In this document: in pieces, positions 1 to 7,778 of the stretch | Position numbering within the stretch: position 1 is the stretch's first letter | Layout: every line of letters starts with the position of its first letter | Assembly (NCBI GenBank): GCA_002390025.1 | Contig: DGRU01000125.1 | Span: forward strand, 1 to 23,615 | Reading direction: 5' to 3' | Source: Lachnospiraceae bacterium UBA4380 | GTDB lineage: Bacteria > Bacillota > Clostridia > Lachnospirales > Lachnospiraceae | Length of the DNA stretch: 23,615 bases | Notes under the pieces: model-generated | Seen by the model: the letters and a program-made list of their open reading frames with translations, nothing else | Told to the model about the DNA's origin: nothing | Database searches by the model: none | Made by a program: the position numbers and the translations under genes

Positions 1-687
1 AACAAGATCAAGGGCGGCGAGATGATGATCGCGACCTATGTCGGATTCTCCTCCGTCTCCTTCATGTGCATGATGTGGCTCCTTCTGCCTTACCACAGCC
101 CCAATATGGTCTGGGGCCTTTCCGGCAAGGGCCTCCGTACCACTATTTCCCTGGAGGGCTATTACAACCAGGCACTGGCCGGCATCCTGCAGATCAATAT
201 CGGAAACATCTCCATCCCCACAGGAACGATCCTCTTCTTTGCGCTCCTGGCCTTTGGCATCTGGGCATTTCTGCACACAAAGACAGGTACTGCCATGACG
301 GCTGTCGGCTCCAACCCGACATTCGCAAAGGCAGCCGGCATCAACGTGGACGGCATCCGCATGCTGTCTGTCATCATGTCGACCTGGCTCGCAGCCGTCG
401 GCATCCTGGTCTATGAGCAGGGCTTCGGCTTCATCCAGCTCTACATGGCGCCCTTCTACATGGCGCTCCCGGCGGTCTCCGCCATCCTCATCGGCGGTGC
501 GTCCGTCAATAAAGCAACCATCATGAACGTTATCGTCGGCACGATCCTCTTCCAGGGTATCGTCACAATGACACCTACAGTCATGAACAACATGATCCAC
601 ATGGATATGTCGGAAGTCATCCGAATCATCGCGTCCATGGGTATGATCCTGTTCGCACTGACCAGAAAGACGGAGGTATCGAAATGA
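1..687 (+). CDS. ABC transporter permease (RbsC/BmpC-type, BPD_transp_2), 5'-truncated by window edge
   Basis: This is the C-terminal 228 residues of an inner-membrane permease; the frame is open from base 1, so the true start lies upstream. It has several hydrophobic membrane segments. The cytoplasmic coupling loop reads AVGSNPTFAKAAGINVDG, the A-x-G-x-N-x-x-x-A-x-x-x-G-I pattern of ribose/nucleoside-type (RbsC, BmpC) permeases, and a glycine-rich ILIGGASVNKA segment near the end is also typical. It would form a heterodimeric channel with the next permease, with the ATPase and binding protein presumably encoded upstream outside the window. The stop overlaps the next start by ATGA (684-687), implying translational coupling. 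The substrate (sugar, nucleoside or other) cannot be read from the sequence. The family call is firm; the substrate is unknown. Confidence 0.9.
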   Translation, partial: NKIKGGEMMIATYVGFSSVSFMCMMWLLLPYHSPNMVWGLSGKGLRTTISLEGYYNQALAGILQINIGNISIPTGTILFFALLAFGIWAFLHTKTGTAMTAVGSNPTFAKAAGINVDGIRMLSVIMSTWLAAVGILVYEQGFGFIQLYMAPFYMALPAVSAILIGGASVNKATIMNVIVGTILFQGIVTMTPTVMNNMIHMDMSEVIRIIASMGMILFALTRKTEVSK

Positions 688-1832
688 ATACAAAAAAAGA
701 TAAAGCAGCCTCCGTCGATTGGGGCTCGGTCCTCCGGCAGGCATCCGTCCCGATCATGTTCATTATTATCTGCGCCTTCTGTATTCCGATCTCCGGCCTC
801 TCCGCAAACATGCTGATCAACGAGATCGTGACCCGTATGGGACGAAACTCCTTCCTGATCCTGAGTCTGCTGATCCCGATCATGGCCGGCATGGGCCTGA
901 ACTTCGGTATGACTCTGGGAGCCATGGCAGCAGAGATTGCCCTGATTCTGGTCTCTGACTGGCAGATCGTGGGTATCCCCGGAATGGTGCTTGCAGTGAT
1001 CATTTCCATACCGATCTCCATCCTGCTCGGTATTTTCTGCGGCAAGATTCTGAATGAGGCAAAGGGCCGTGAGATGATCACCAGCTATATCATGAGCTTC
1101 TTCGTCAACGGTATCTATCAGCTGGTCGTCCTCTACCTGATGGGCAGCATCATTCCCATCAAGCACACATCGATCAAGCTTCCCCGCGGATACGGCATCC
1201 GCAATACGGTCTCCCTTCTGGGCATGCGCCAGAAGCTGGATAACCTCCTGGCCATCAATGTCGCGGGAGTCAAGATCCCCGTTCTGACCTTTATCATCAT
1301 CGGCCTCCTGTGCCTCTTCATCGTGTGGTTCCGCCGCACCAAGCTGGGACAGGACATGCGTGCCGTCGGACAGGATATGGAAGTTGCCCGTGACGCCGGC
1401 ATCAACGTCGAGCGCACAAGGATCATCTCCATCGTCATGTCGACCGTTCTGGCAGGCATCGGCATGGTCATTTATCTTCAGAACATGGGCAACATCGCGA
1501 CCTACAGCGCACACAGCCAGATCGGTATGTTCTGTATCGCCGCCCTTCTGGTCGGCGGCGCCTCTGTAGACCGCGCCTCGATCGGCAACGTCTTCCTGGG
1601 CGTCATCCTCTTCCACACCATGTTCATCGTCGCTCCCCGCGCAGGCGCTTACATTACCGGCGACTCCATGATCGGCGAGTACTTCCGCGTATTCGTGTCC
1701 TACGCAGTTATCACGGTCGCCCTGATCATGTATGAGACCAACAAGCGCAGGATGCGCAGCGCTGCGGGACAGCAGCTTGCAGCCGCGCAGGAGGCCGAGG
1801 AAGCCTCTGCCAAAGGAGGTGAGCAGGCATGA
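684..1832 (+). CDS. ABC transporter permease (RbsC/BmpC-type, BPD_transp_2)
   Basis: A 382-residue multi-pass inner-membrane permease, homologous to the preceding one. It repeats the coupling-loop pattern (AVGQDMEVARDAGINVERTR, about residues 228-247) followed by a membrane segment beginning IISIVMSTVLAGIG, and it has the late glycine-rich LLVGGASVDRAS segment. An N-terminal extension of about 25 residues precedes the first membrane segment. The last 30 or so residues are a charged, Ala/Glu-rich cytoplasmic tail (QQLAAAQEAEEASAKGG). Start and stop both overlap their neighbours by ATGA, so permease 1, permease 2 and the small downstream gene are one translationally coupled unit. Paired permeases of this class import simple sugars, nucleosides or related solutes; the specific ligand cannot be assigned here. 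Confidence 0.92.
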   Translation: MNTKKDKAASVDWGSVLRQASVPIMFIIICAFCIPISGLSANMLINEIVTRMGRNSFLILSLLIPIMAGMGLNFGMTLGAMAAEIALILVSDWQIVGIPGMVLAVIISIPISILLGIFCGKILNEAKGREMITSYIMSFFVNGIYQLVVLYLMGSIIPIKHTSIKLPRGYGIRNTVSLLGMRQKLDNLLAINVAGVKIPVLTFIIIGLLCLFIVWFRRTKLGQDMRAVGQDMEVARDAGINVERTRIISIVMSTVLAGIGMVIYLQNMGNIATYSAHSQIGMFCIAALLVGGASVDRASIGNVFLGVILFHTMFIVAPRAGAYITGDSMIGEYFRVFVSYAVITVALIMYETNKRRMRSAAGQQLAAAQEAEEASAKGGEQA

Positions 1833-2302
1833 AGAATAAAAGACAGCTGATCTTCAGAATCGCCGCTCTTGCGATCATTCTGGTCATCGCAGCCGCCATG
1901 TTTGTGGTCGGCCGCGGCCATACGATCTATTTTGACAACAAGACCCTGGAGTACAACGGCCAGGAGTACAAGGCCTATCACAAAGTCAAAGTCATTGTGG
2001 ACGGCAAAGAAGTCGCAAAGCTTTCCGAGCGCGACAGAGGCATGGCGGATATCATGGGACAGACCCTAACCATGACTCTGGAGATCACGGATGAAAAGGA
2101 CAGTGCACCGCATTCCCACAAGGTCTCCATGAGTGTTCCTTACAGCATGGACGGCATCATCATCAATATCCCCGCTTTGATGGCGGGCCAGCCCGAGGAC
2201 GCCTATCTGTCCGAGTTCGTCATCGTCGCTCCTGAGGAGGACGAGGAAGAAGAGGTCAACACCGATGAATTCGACATGGGCGAGGATATGGGAGACATCT
2301 GA
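1829..2302 (+). CDS. Small membrane-anchored accessory protein of the ABC operon (possibly DUF6672)
   Basis: A 157-residue protein with a Lys/Arg-rich N-terminus and one hydrophobic segment (about residues 9-27, IAALAIILVIAAAMFVVG). No lipobox cysteine or obvious cleavage site is visible, so it is probably N-terminally anchored with the rest outside the cell. The middle looks beta-rich (YFDNKTLEYNGQEYKAYHKVKVIVDGKEVAKL). The C-terminus is extremely acidic, with DEEEEE-type runs. It is translationally coupled to permease 2 by an ATGA overlap and is the last gene before the terminator at 2363. From memory, proteins of this shape beside such permease pairs are annotated DUF6672; this is unchecked. 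A role in complex assembly or solute capture is inference only. Confidence 0.8.
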   Translation: MKNKRQLIFRIAALAIILVIAAAMFVVGRGHTIYFDNKTLEYNGQEYKAYHKVKVIVDGKEVAKLSERDRGMADIMGQTLTMTLEITDEKDSAPHSHKVSMSVPYSMDGIIINIPALMAGQPEDAYLSEFVIVAPEEDEEEEVNTDEFDMGEDMGDI

Positions 2303-2362
2303 TCCCACAATCTTCGGGACCTCACTTTGAACACAATAGAGAGTTCCACTGTTTGAAAAATG

Positions 2363-2416
2363 AAAAACCGGAGGATGATCCGCCCCTGCACACGGGGCGG
2401 CGTCCTTCGGTTTTTT
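2363..2416 (+). terminator. Rho-independent terminator of the permease operon
   Basis: A long imperfect hairpin: left arm AAACCGGAGGA..CCGCCCC, loop around tgcacac, right arm GGGGCGG.TCCTTCGGTTT, followed directly by a T run. It lies 60 bases after the accessory gene and ends before the cyclophilin promoter. Confidence 0.85.
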
Positions 2417-2425
2417 GCGGTTTTT

Positions 2426-2454
2426 TTGTCCTTTGCGGAGGGAAGTGCTATAAT
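2426..2454 (+). promoter_or_regulatory. Sigma-A promoter of the cyclophilin gene
   Basis: TTGTCC (2426-2431), a 17-bp spacer, then TATAAT (2449-2454) with an extended -10 TG at 2446-2447. It sits just after the upstream terminator and would give a leader of about 100 nt containing the palindrome at 2510-2527. Confidence 0.75.
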
Positions 2455-2461
2455 AGTGCGG

Positions 2462-2527
2462 ATGTCAGCGGGCATCGGTCAGCGGGCAGGCAGTGGTTCG
2501 TGCCGCCGGCAGCAGAGGCCTCTGCTG
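2462..2527 (+). repeat. Leader element with direct repeats and an 18-bp perfect palindrome (copy A)
   Basis: In the leader of the cyclophilin gene, TCAGCGGGCA occurs twice (2465-2474 and 2479-2488), followed by the perfect palindrome CAGCAGAGGCCTCTGCTG (2510-2527). A related arrangement occurs at 20351-20409, ahead of the PaaK-like gene, with the same order: an ATGTC-R-GCGGG block, a CAGCGGGCA block, then a CAGCAGAG..CTCTGCTG palindrome. Function is unknown; it could be an RNA hairpin in the 5' leader, an operator, or a dispersed intergenic repeat. Confidence 0.5.
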
Positions 2528-2559
2528 ATGCAAGGGATCATACGAAAGGACGTTGAAAA

Positions 2560-3267
2560 ATGACAAGAAAGAAAAGCAATGACAAAAAAGTGAAAATTTT
2601 TGCAGCAGCGGCGGCCGCCCTGTGCTGCATCTGGCTGCTGGCAGGCTGCGGCGGCGGGGGAGCAGCGCAGAGCACTGAGGAGAGCGGCGGCAAGGAAGAA
2701 GCCGCCGGGACAGAGACGCAGACAGAGAATAAGGAAAATACGGGCAATCCTGCGGATACAGTGGACACCTCAGCCATGGACCACGTGCAGATCAATGTAA
2801 AGGATTACGGCACCATCACCCTGGCACTGGATGCGGAGGCTGCTCCGGCGACAGTTGAGAACTTCGAGAAGCTGGTAAAGGAAGGTTTCTATGACGGCCT
2901 TACTTTCCATCGCATCATAGACGGCTTCATGATCCAGGGAGGCGATCCCCTGGGAAACGGCACGGGCGGCTCGGATGAGACCATTGTCGGCGAATTTGCC
3001 TCCAACGGCCATGACAACCCCATCAGCCACGTAAAGGGAGTCATCTCCATGGCCAGAGCCCAGAATCCCGATTCGGCCAGTTCTCAGTTCTTTATCACTG
3101 TGGCGGACTCCACCTTCCTGGACGGAGAATATGCGGCTTTCGGCTATGTGACGGAGGGAATGGAGGTCGTAGAGCAGATTGCGAAGGATGCAGAACCCAT
3201 AGACGGCAACGGAACGATCCCGCCGGAGGCCCAGCCCGTGATCGAGAGTATCGTGATGTCAGAATAA
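2560..3267 (+). CDS. Peptidyl-prolyl cis-trans isomerase, cyclophilin type, secreted lipoprotein
   Basis: A 235-residue extracytoplasmic isomerase of X-Pro bonds, probably assisting protein folding outside the membrane. It has a basic N-terminus, a hydrophobic stretch and a lipobox LAGC with Cys30 as the lipidated residue. A Gly/Glu-rich linker runs to about residue 75. The cyclophilin domain follows to the end, with the signature FHRIIDGFMIQGGD (catalytic Arg118), the GSQFFI-equivalent SSQFFITV and an AFGYVTEGMEVV segment. Its length suits a single-domain bacterial cyclophilin plus a lipid anchor. The start is supported by an AAAGGA box at a suitable distance. It has its own promoter (2426) and terminator (3274), so it is monocistronic. 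Confidence 0.95.
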   Translation: MTRKKSNDKKVKIFAAAAAALCCIWLLAGCGGGGAAQSTEESGGKEEAAGTETQTENKENTGNPADTVDTSAMDHVQINVKDYGTITLALDAEAAPATVENFEKLVKEGFYDGLTFHRIIDGFMIQGGDPLGNGTGGSDETIVGEFASNGHDNPISHVKGVISMARAQNPDSASSQFFITVADSTFLDGEYAAFGYVTEGMEVVEQIAKDAEPIDGNGTIPPEAQPVIESIVMSE

Positions 3268-3273
3268 GGGCAT

Positions 3274-3321
3274 AAAAACAGCTGCCGGAACCCTGTAAAA
3301 AGGATTCCGGCAGCTGTTTTT
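3274..3321. terminator. Bidirectional terminator between convergent genes
   Basis: A perfect 17-bp inverted repeat, AAAAACAGCTGCCGGAA and TTCCGGCAGCTGTTTTT, separated by 14 bases. Arms beginning with A5 and ending with T5 allow termination in both directions, fitting its position between the plus-strand cyclophilin gene and the minus-strand lipoprotein gene. Confidence 0.93.
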
Positions 3322-3388
3322 ACCTGTTCAATTGTCTGTGCGGTCATTCTGCGGGGACAGGGAACCCTGCCGAAGGGATTGTTTTTTT

Positions 3389-4066
3389 TTATTCAAGTCC
3401 CTCTGCGGAGAAGAGCTTTTCTCCCAGCTTCTGGCCGTCTTCCTCGCTGACGCCGTAGAGATTATTCTCTTCATCCATCAGACCGTAGTGCACGATCACA
3501 TCTTCAGCGGGGCCGTATTCAGGATTTTCGAGGTTCCCGTTGAGGACGTCAAAGATCTTGGAGAATACCAGGTTGGTGACTTCCTCTTCACTCATGGACA
3601 GGACGGAAGTGTCGCTCAGCAGATCGACCATCACGTTTGACATGGTTTCCTCCGCGCCGTTGAAGATCTTCAGAGGTTCGACGGAGACGGTCACGTCATA
3701 TCCGACTTTGCCGTTGTCATCAGTCTTGACGGCGTCTGTCACGGTATATTTGCATTTCGCCAGAGCATTGATGATGAATTCGCGGAACTGGTCCTTGATC
3801 TCATCGCTGAGTTCGTATTCGCTCGCAGCCTGGTTGAGCATTTCCTCAATGATGGCATCGCGGGCCTCGGTCTCTTTGCCCTCTTCGATATCGGAGAACT
3901 TGATGGACTTGTCGTATTCACCGGTGCAGAGCAGCTTGACTACAGAGTCTACATATTTTTTTGCATCCTCGTCTGTAGGCTCTTTTTTGCCGCAGCCGCT
4001 GAGCATGAGAGCCATGACCATGACAGAAGCCAGCAGAACAGCGATGATCCTGAAGTGCTTTTTCAT
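3389..4066 (-). CDS. Putative lipoprotein of unknown function
   Basis: A 225-residue exported protein starting MKKHFR, with a hydrophobic signal and lipobox LSGC (Cys25 lipidated). The mature part begins GKKEPTDEDAKKYVDSVVKLLCTGEYDKSIKF and appears as alternating helices plus a beta-rich stretch (KCKYTVTDAVKTDD, GYDVTVSVEPLKIF). This resembles small Gram-positive lipoproteins annotated DUF5105 or similar, but that match is an impression. The start at 4066 is preferred over an upstream in-frame ATG at 4144 because GGGAGGATT lies 7-12 bases upstream and the signal peptide begins there. It is convergent with the cyclophilin gene and shares the terminator at 3274. Function is unknown. Confidence 0.85.
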   Translation of the reverse strand: MKKHFRIIAVLLASVMVMALMLSGCGKKEPTDEDAKKYVDSVVKLLCTGEYDKSIKFSDIEEGKETEARDAIIEEMLNQAASEYELSDEIKDQFREFIINALAKCKYTVTDAVKTDDNGKVGYDVTVSVEPLKIFNGAEETMSNVMVDLLSDTSVLSMSEEEVTNLVFSKIFDVLNGNLENPEYGPAEDVIVHYGLMDEENNLYGVSEEDGQKLGEKLFSAEGLE

Positions 4067-4155
4067 ATTTAATCCTCCCAAAAATGTTATAGATAACAGT
4101 GATCTCTGTGCCTGCGCTCTGAACAAGCGGCACTGCATATGCACAGAATACAGTA

Positions 4156-4184
4156 AGTATAACCAAAAAACGCGTATACGTCAA
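4156..4184 (-). promoter_or_regulatory. Promoter of the minus-strand lipoprotein gene
   Basis: Read on the minus strand: TTGACG (4184-4179), a 17-bp spacer and TATACT (4161-4156), close to the sigma-A consensus. It would give a leader of about 80 nt before the start at 4066. Confidence 0.7.
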
Positions 4185-4246
4185 AGAAAAGCCATGCGGA
4201 CTGATACAGCTCCCCTGTCCGTCTGTTTTCCGGGAAGCCGGCGCAA

Positions 4247-4275
4247 TTGTTTAATAAAGAGCGGCATGCTATACT
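4247..4275 (+). promoter_or_regulatory. Promoter of the Ser/Thr kinase gene
   Basis: TTGTTT (4247-4252), a 17-bp spacer and TATACT (4270-4275) with an extended -10 TG at 4267-4268. The predicted transcription start is about 50 bases before the kinase start. It is divergent from the lipoprotein promoter at 4156-4184. Confidence 0.75.
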
Positions 4276-4329
4276 TATTCCGACCGGGCAGAAGCTGTGC
4301 AGTATGTTCGGTACAGTGACTGACAGACC

Positions 4330-7299
4330 GTGAAATACATGCTTTTACAAACGGTGAAACCTATGGAAATGAACGAAATTGTCACCCGTGTGGAGGAGGC
4401 CGATACCATTGTGAGGGAACAGATCGTTCCCGGCGGCCCTGACAGCAGCCGCTATGCCCTGCCGGAGGGGACGGTCCTGGACGAGAGATACCGGATCCTG
4501 CGCGTGATCGGCCAGGGCGGTTTCGGCATCACCTATGAGGCACTGCATATCCACAACGGAAATCATGTGGCGGTCAAGGAGTATTTTTGCAGGGATTTCT
4601 GTGGAAGGGATACTACCTGCACAGGCACAAACGGATGCAATGTCCGCATTCTGGACTCTACACAGTCCGCCCAGTTCCGGTCGGATCTGGACCGCTTCCT
4701 AAAAGAGGCCAGAATACTGCACGACTTTGCAGGTGAAGAGGCCATTGTCACAGTCCTGGACTATTTCGAGGCCAACGACACCGCCTATATCGTGATGGAA
4801 TATCTGGACGGCACAACCCTGCGCGAAAAGATCCCCGCGGAAGGCCGCTGGGGGATGGAGAAGGTCGTCCGCTCTTTCGGACCCGTCATGCAGGCTCTGG
4901 AGCATGTGCACAGCGCCGGCGTCATCCACCGCGACATCAGCCCCGACAATCTGATGTGCATGCCGGACGGAACGCTGCGTCTGCTGGATTTCGGGGCGGC
5001 CAGGAAATTTGACAATGTGCAGACGACGCACTCGGTCATTTACAAAGCCTACTATTCCGCGCCCGAGCAGAGGGACGAAAAAGGTGTCCTGGGCAGCTGG
5101 ACGGATGTCTACGGACTGTGCAGTACCATGTACTACTGCCTCACAGGCAAAGAGCCCGAGGATGTGCTCACCAGACTTTTGTACGATGATATGGAACGGC
5201 CGTCCGACAGGGGGGCCGACATCCTGCCCCAGGCGGAGCGGACTCTGATGAAAGGCCTGGAACTGGACCGCGGAGCCCGGGTGCAGGATATGGGGAAGCT
5301 GCGCTCCGAACTGGAGAAAGTGTATCCCCCTGTCTCGGAGGATGAAAAAAAGCGCGGCAGGGCGCGCAGAAAGCGCAGAAGACGGGTGATCGCAGCTCTG
5401 GCCGCGGCCCTGGTCCTGTGCGCGGCAGTCTGTGCATTTGTCTTCCGGACCCGGATCAGATTTCAGTTTATTGATACCCAGACGACTGTCCTCAACGGCG
5501 AGGACATGACCCCCGAGGAGTTTGCGCAGAGCAGCGCCGGCGCAAAGAGGCGCGTCAGTGCCCTGGCCGGAGACGGGGGATTTCTGTGGGAGGAACACGG
5601 ACAGCAGATTGAATTTACAGTCCCCGCAGATGTTTACAGGGGACAGGATCCGGAAACCGTCGTCTGGTCGGGCATCAGCCGACGCATGACCGTCAGACTC
5701 AATGTCCGGGACAGGCAGAATGTGAATGAGGACGGGGAGACAGTGCTGGAGTACCGCGCTGTGGATGTGCTGCACCAGGAAGAGGATATTGAGGGCCTGG
5801 AGGAGACAGAAGAGGGGCTGGTACTGACTTTTTCCGATCAGGCAAAGGAAGAGCTGGCCTCTGTTTTGAATACTTCCGGCACGGAGGCTGTCCTGATCTG
5901 GGATGAATACGACGAGGTGACTGAAAAAGTCGAAAGCCGTTACACCTATGACAGCTGTGTCACTACCGGGGACGGAGAGAGTCTCCTCCTCAAGCCTCTC
6001 GAGGAAAACGAGATTTTCTTTCCTTTCCCTCTTATACAGGAACTGCTGACCAGTGATCCCCTGCCGGCCGCTTTTCGTGAACAGTCGGCATGGAGAACCA
6101 GGTGGGAAGATCCCGGCAGCACTCTGCTGCCCGGCAAATATCAGTGCAGGGTCAACGAAGTCCCCGGGCCGTCAATCTCGATCCGGTATGGCTCCACCAC
6201 TTCGGCAGATTATGAGGACGATACCGGGTACAGGGCTTCGCTTCTGAGTTTCCAGGCAATTCTCAAGAACAGGCTGGACAGTCTGGAAGTGCCCTATGCC
6301 GTGGGCGTCAATCTCAATGATCAGAACGAATTTGTAGTCCGGGTACCGATCGAAAGTGTTTACAGGGAAGAACTGCAGCATCTCGGCGAGAGCCTGTGGA
6401 TCCACCTGGGAAGTGACCGCGCCTATTCCAACGACGGAATCTACGGGTCCCTTCTGAAAGTACACAGGGAAGAGGATTCCGATACATTTGAACTGGCTCT
6501 TGTCACCGAAGAAGGTTACCGTTCGGACGAAATTGTCAAGCTGCTTCAGACCATGGAGGAACAGGGAAAGAAGGAAGTCTACCTGTATTTCGACGACAAG
6601 GCGGTCGCTGCGGGAGATCTGAAGAGTGCCGTAAAGACCATGGGGGAAAGCCGGGAGATCCGCTTTACGCGCTGGCTGTTTCCCGAACATCCTGACATGA
6701 CCCGGGATACGGAACACTTGGCAAGATATATCGCCGCATGTATCGTTGAGGGCCCGCAGGACGGATTCTACATGCATGAGACGGAAATATGCGATGACCG
6801 AGGGAAAGTCGACTATTTCAGCGAGGAAGTGCCCGAGGGAGTATTTCAGAGCAGGGCACAGCAGCTGGCTGAAAAATGGGAAAAGGAGTCCCTGGGGCAG
6901 GGCACATCTGACTGGGCATACAGAGCAGATGAAGATTCACTGTCACTGGATTACCGGAACTGCCCGATCGAGGATCCCGGGGCTGCGCTCGCTCCCTTCA
7001 TGGAGCTGTATGAGAAAGAAGACCTGGGAAGCGGCGGAATCAAATACCTGTATGTCAGCCTGCATGATTCCGGACCGGGAGAAGAGTACGGTGTGGAGAT
7101 CAACCTGAGCCTGTGGGCGGATTTTGAAAAGGACGCCATGCTGATCAGCGATTACTGCACTATGTACTATAATTCAAAAAAAGGAGCACCGCCTTCCGGG
7201 CTCGAGGACCTGTACAACGACTATCTGGAGAAGACCCCCTTCTGGAAGGAGAAAATCGCTCCGGATCGGGAGAAACCCGTTTTCACCCCCCTGGAATAA
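4330..7299 (+). CDS. Membrane Ser/Thr protein kinase with large extracellular region containing two SecD-like modules
   Basis: A 989-residue single-pass kinase. The cytoplasmic domain (about residues 50-330) has glycine loop GQGGFG (61-66), VAVK Lys83, HRDISPDN with catalytic Asp202 and Asn207, DFGAA Asp220 and APEQ. A very basic stretch leads to one membrane helix (about 353-372); the remaining 617 residues should be extracellular. No PASTA repeats are seen. Instead, two stretches (about 385-530 and 630-770) look like divergent copies of the SecD first extracytoplasmic domain: AKRRVSAL..IEFTVP / LVLTFSDQAKEEL, and LKNRLDSLEVP..FVVRVP / VYLYFDDKAVAAGDL. That assignment is pattern-based. The start is uncertain: GTG 4330, ATG 4339 or ATG 4363, none with a clear ribosome binding site. 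It is monocistronic. The ligand and targets are unknown. Confidence 0.9.
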   Translation: MKYMLLQTVKPMEMNEIVTRVEEADTIVREQIVPGGPDSSRYALPEGTVLDERYRILRVIGQGGFGITYEALHIHNGNHVAVKEYFCRDFCGRDTTCTGTNGCNVRILDSTQSAQFRSDLDRFLKEARILHDFAGEEAIVTVLDYFEANDTAYIVMEYLDGTTLREKIPAEGRWGMEKVVRSFGPVMQALEHVHSAGVIHRDISPDNLMCMPDGTLRLLDFGAARKFDNVQTTHSVIYKAYYSAPEQRDEKGVLGSWTDVYGLCSTMYYCLTGKEPEDVLTRLLYDDMERPSDRGADILPQAERTLMKGLELDRGARVQDMGKLRSELEKVYPPVSEDEKKRGRARRKRRRRVIAALAAALVLCAAVCAFVFRTRIRFQFIDTQTTVLNGEDMTPEEFAQSSAGAKRRVSALAGDGGFLWEEHGQQIEFTVPADVYRGQDPETVVWSGISRRMTVRLNVRDRQNVNEDGETVLEYRAVDVLHQEEDIEGLEETEEGLVLTFSDQAKEELASVLNTSGTEAVLIWDEYDEVTEKVESRYTYDSCVTTGDGESLLLKPLEENEIFFPFPLIQELLTSDPLPAAFREQSAWRTRWEDPGSTLLPGKYQCRVNEVPGPSISIRYGSTTSADYEDDTGYRASLLSFQAILKNRLDSLEVPYAVGVNLNDQNEFVVRVPIESVYREELQHLGESLWIHLGSDRAYSNDGIYGSLLKVHREEDSDTFELALVTEEGYRSDEIVKLLQTMEEQGKKEVYLYFDDKAVAAGDLKSAVKTMGESREIRFTRWLFPEHPDMTRDTEHLARYIAACIVEGPQDGFYMHETEICDDRGKVDYFSEEVPEGVFQSRAQQLAEKWEKESLGQGTSDWAYRADEDSLSLDYRNCPIEDPGAALAPFMELYEKEDLGSGGIKYLYVSLHDSGPGEEYGVEINLSLWADFEKDAMLISDYCTMYYNSKKGAPPSGLEDLYNDYLEKTPFWKEKIAPDREKPVFTPLE

Positions 7300-7328
7300 T
7301 AGATTCAGGACCCGCCTGTGAATAATGC

Positions 7329-7364
7329 GCCCCGCGCCGGAGCTTTCCGGCAGCGGGGCTTTTT
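7329..7364 (+). terminator. Terminator of the kinase gene
   Basis: Outer stem GCCCCGC/GCGGGGC (7329-7335 and 7353-7359) with an inner CCGGA/TCCGG stem, followed by TTTTT. It lies about 30 bases after the kinase stop. Confidence 0.9.
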
Positions 7365-7580
7365 GCATGCCTGATCTCCGGGCATGCGGCAGTGCATACC
7401 TGCCCGGTGCAGGGCTGACTTATGAGTACGGATTCGGCGGGGAAGACGCTGTCCTTCCAAGTCTTTGCAGGGGGTTGCAGGGCAGAGACATTGCGGCCGC
7501 GTATCCGGCCGGCAGGACCCGAAAGCAAGTTTTTAACATAAAAGTAACAAAAAAAGACAAGAAATAATGAATATTAATAG
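7365..7580. other. Intergenic stretch with no recognised feature
   Basis: Between the kinase terminator and the regulator promoter. Open frames here lack a ribosome binding site, begin inside the terminator, and show no family resemblance. The last 50 bases before the promoter are A-rich. Confidence 0.5.
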
Positions 7581-7608
7581 TTGACAAAATGTTTACTGAC
7601 GGTATAAT
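7581..7608 (+). promoter_or_regulatory. Consensus sigma-A promoter of the polyamine regulator
   Basis: Both hexamers match the consensus exactly: TTGACA (7581-7586) and TATAAT (7603-7608), with a 16-bp spacer. The octamer TGTTTACT occurs in the spacer (7590-7597) and again at 7645-7652, just downstream of the expected transcription start. This pair could be operator half-sites, for example for the XRE regulator encoded downstream. Confidence 0.88.
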
Positions 7609-7614
7609 GGATTT

Positions 7615-7778
7615 TAGCTCCGGGTTTAGTGACAGAAAGATTATTGTTTACTATGCGGAGCTGTTTTTATGCCTTCACAAGCGTCTTTTATTTCCGCAGA
7701 CTTTTTCTGACCCCAAGGCGGGGAAATCAGACGCACCGACAGGCGGAATGTTGGGAAAAATAAAAGAGGGATAAGGAT
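7615..7778 (+). promoter_or_regulatory. Structured 5' leader, possible cis-regulatory RNA
   Basis: About 165 nt separate the promoter from the regulator start. TGCGGA (7654-7659) can pair with TCCGCA (7693-7698). TCTGACCCC (7706-7714) can pair with GGGG (7720-7723) and TCAGA (7727-7731) across an AAA bulge. GCGTC (7681-7685), inside the first loop, can pair with GACGC (7730-7734), which would either form a pseudoknot or compete with the other stems. No known riboswitch class was recognised. A small open frame here begins inside the promoter and is not credible. Confidence 0.4.

Noticed and set aside
456..1616. Long open frame on the minus strand (386 codons) opposite the second permease
   Set aside because: It is a shadow of the permease codon pattern: His/Asp-rich, no ribosome binding site, no domain resemblance, and it overlaps a clear real gene.
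7325..7567. 80-codon frame after the kinase gene
   Set aside because: It begins inside the kinase terminator, has no SD, and has low-information composition.
7589..7774. 61-codon frame in the leader of the XRE-cupin gene
   Set aside because: Its ATG lies between the -35 and -10 hexamers, upstream of the expected transcription start.
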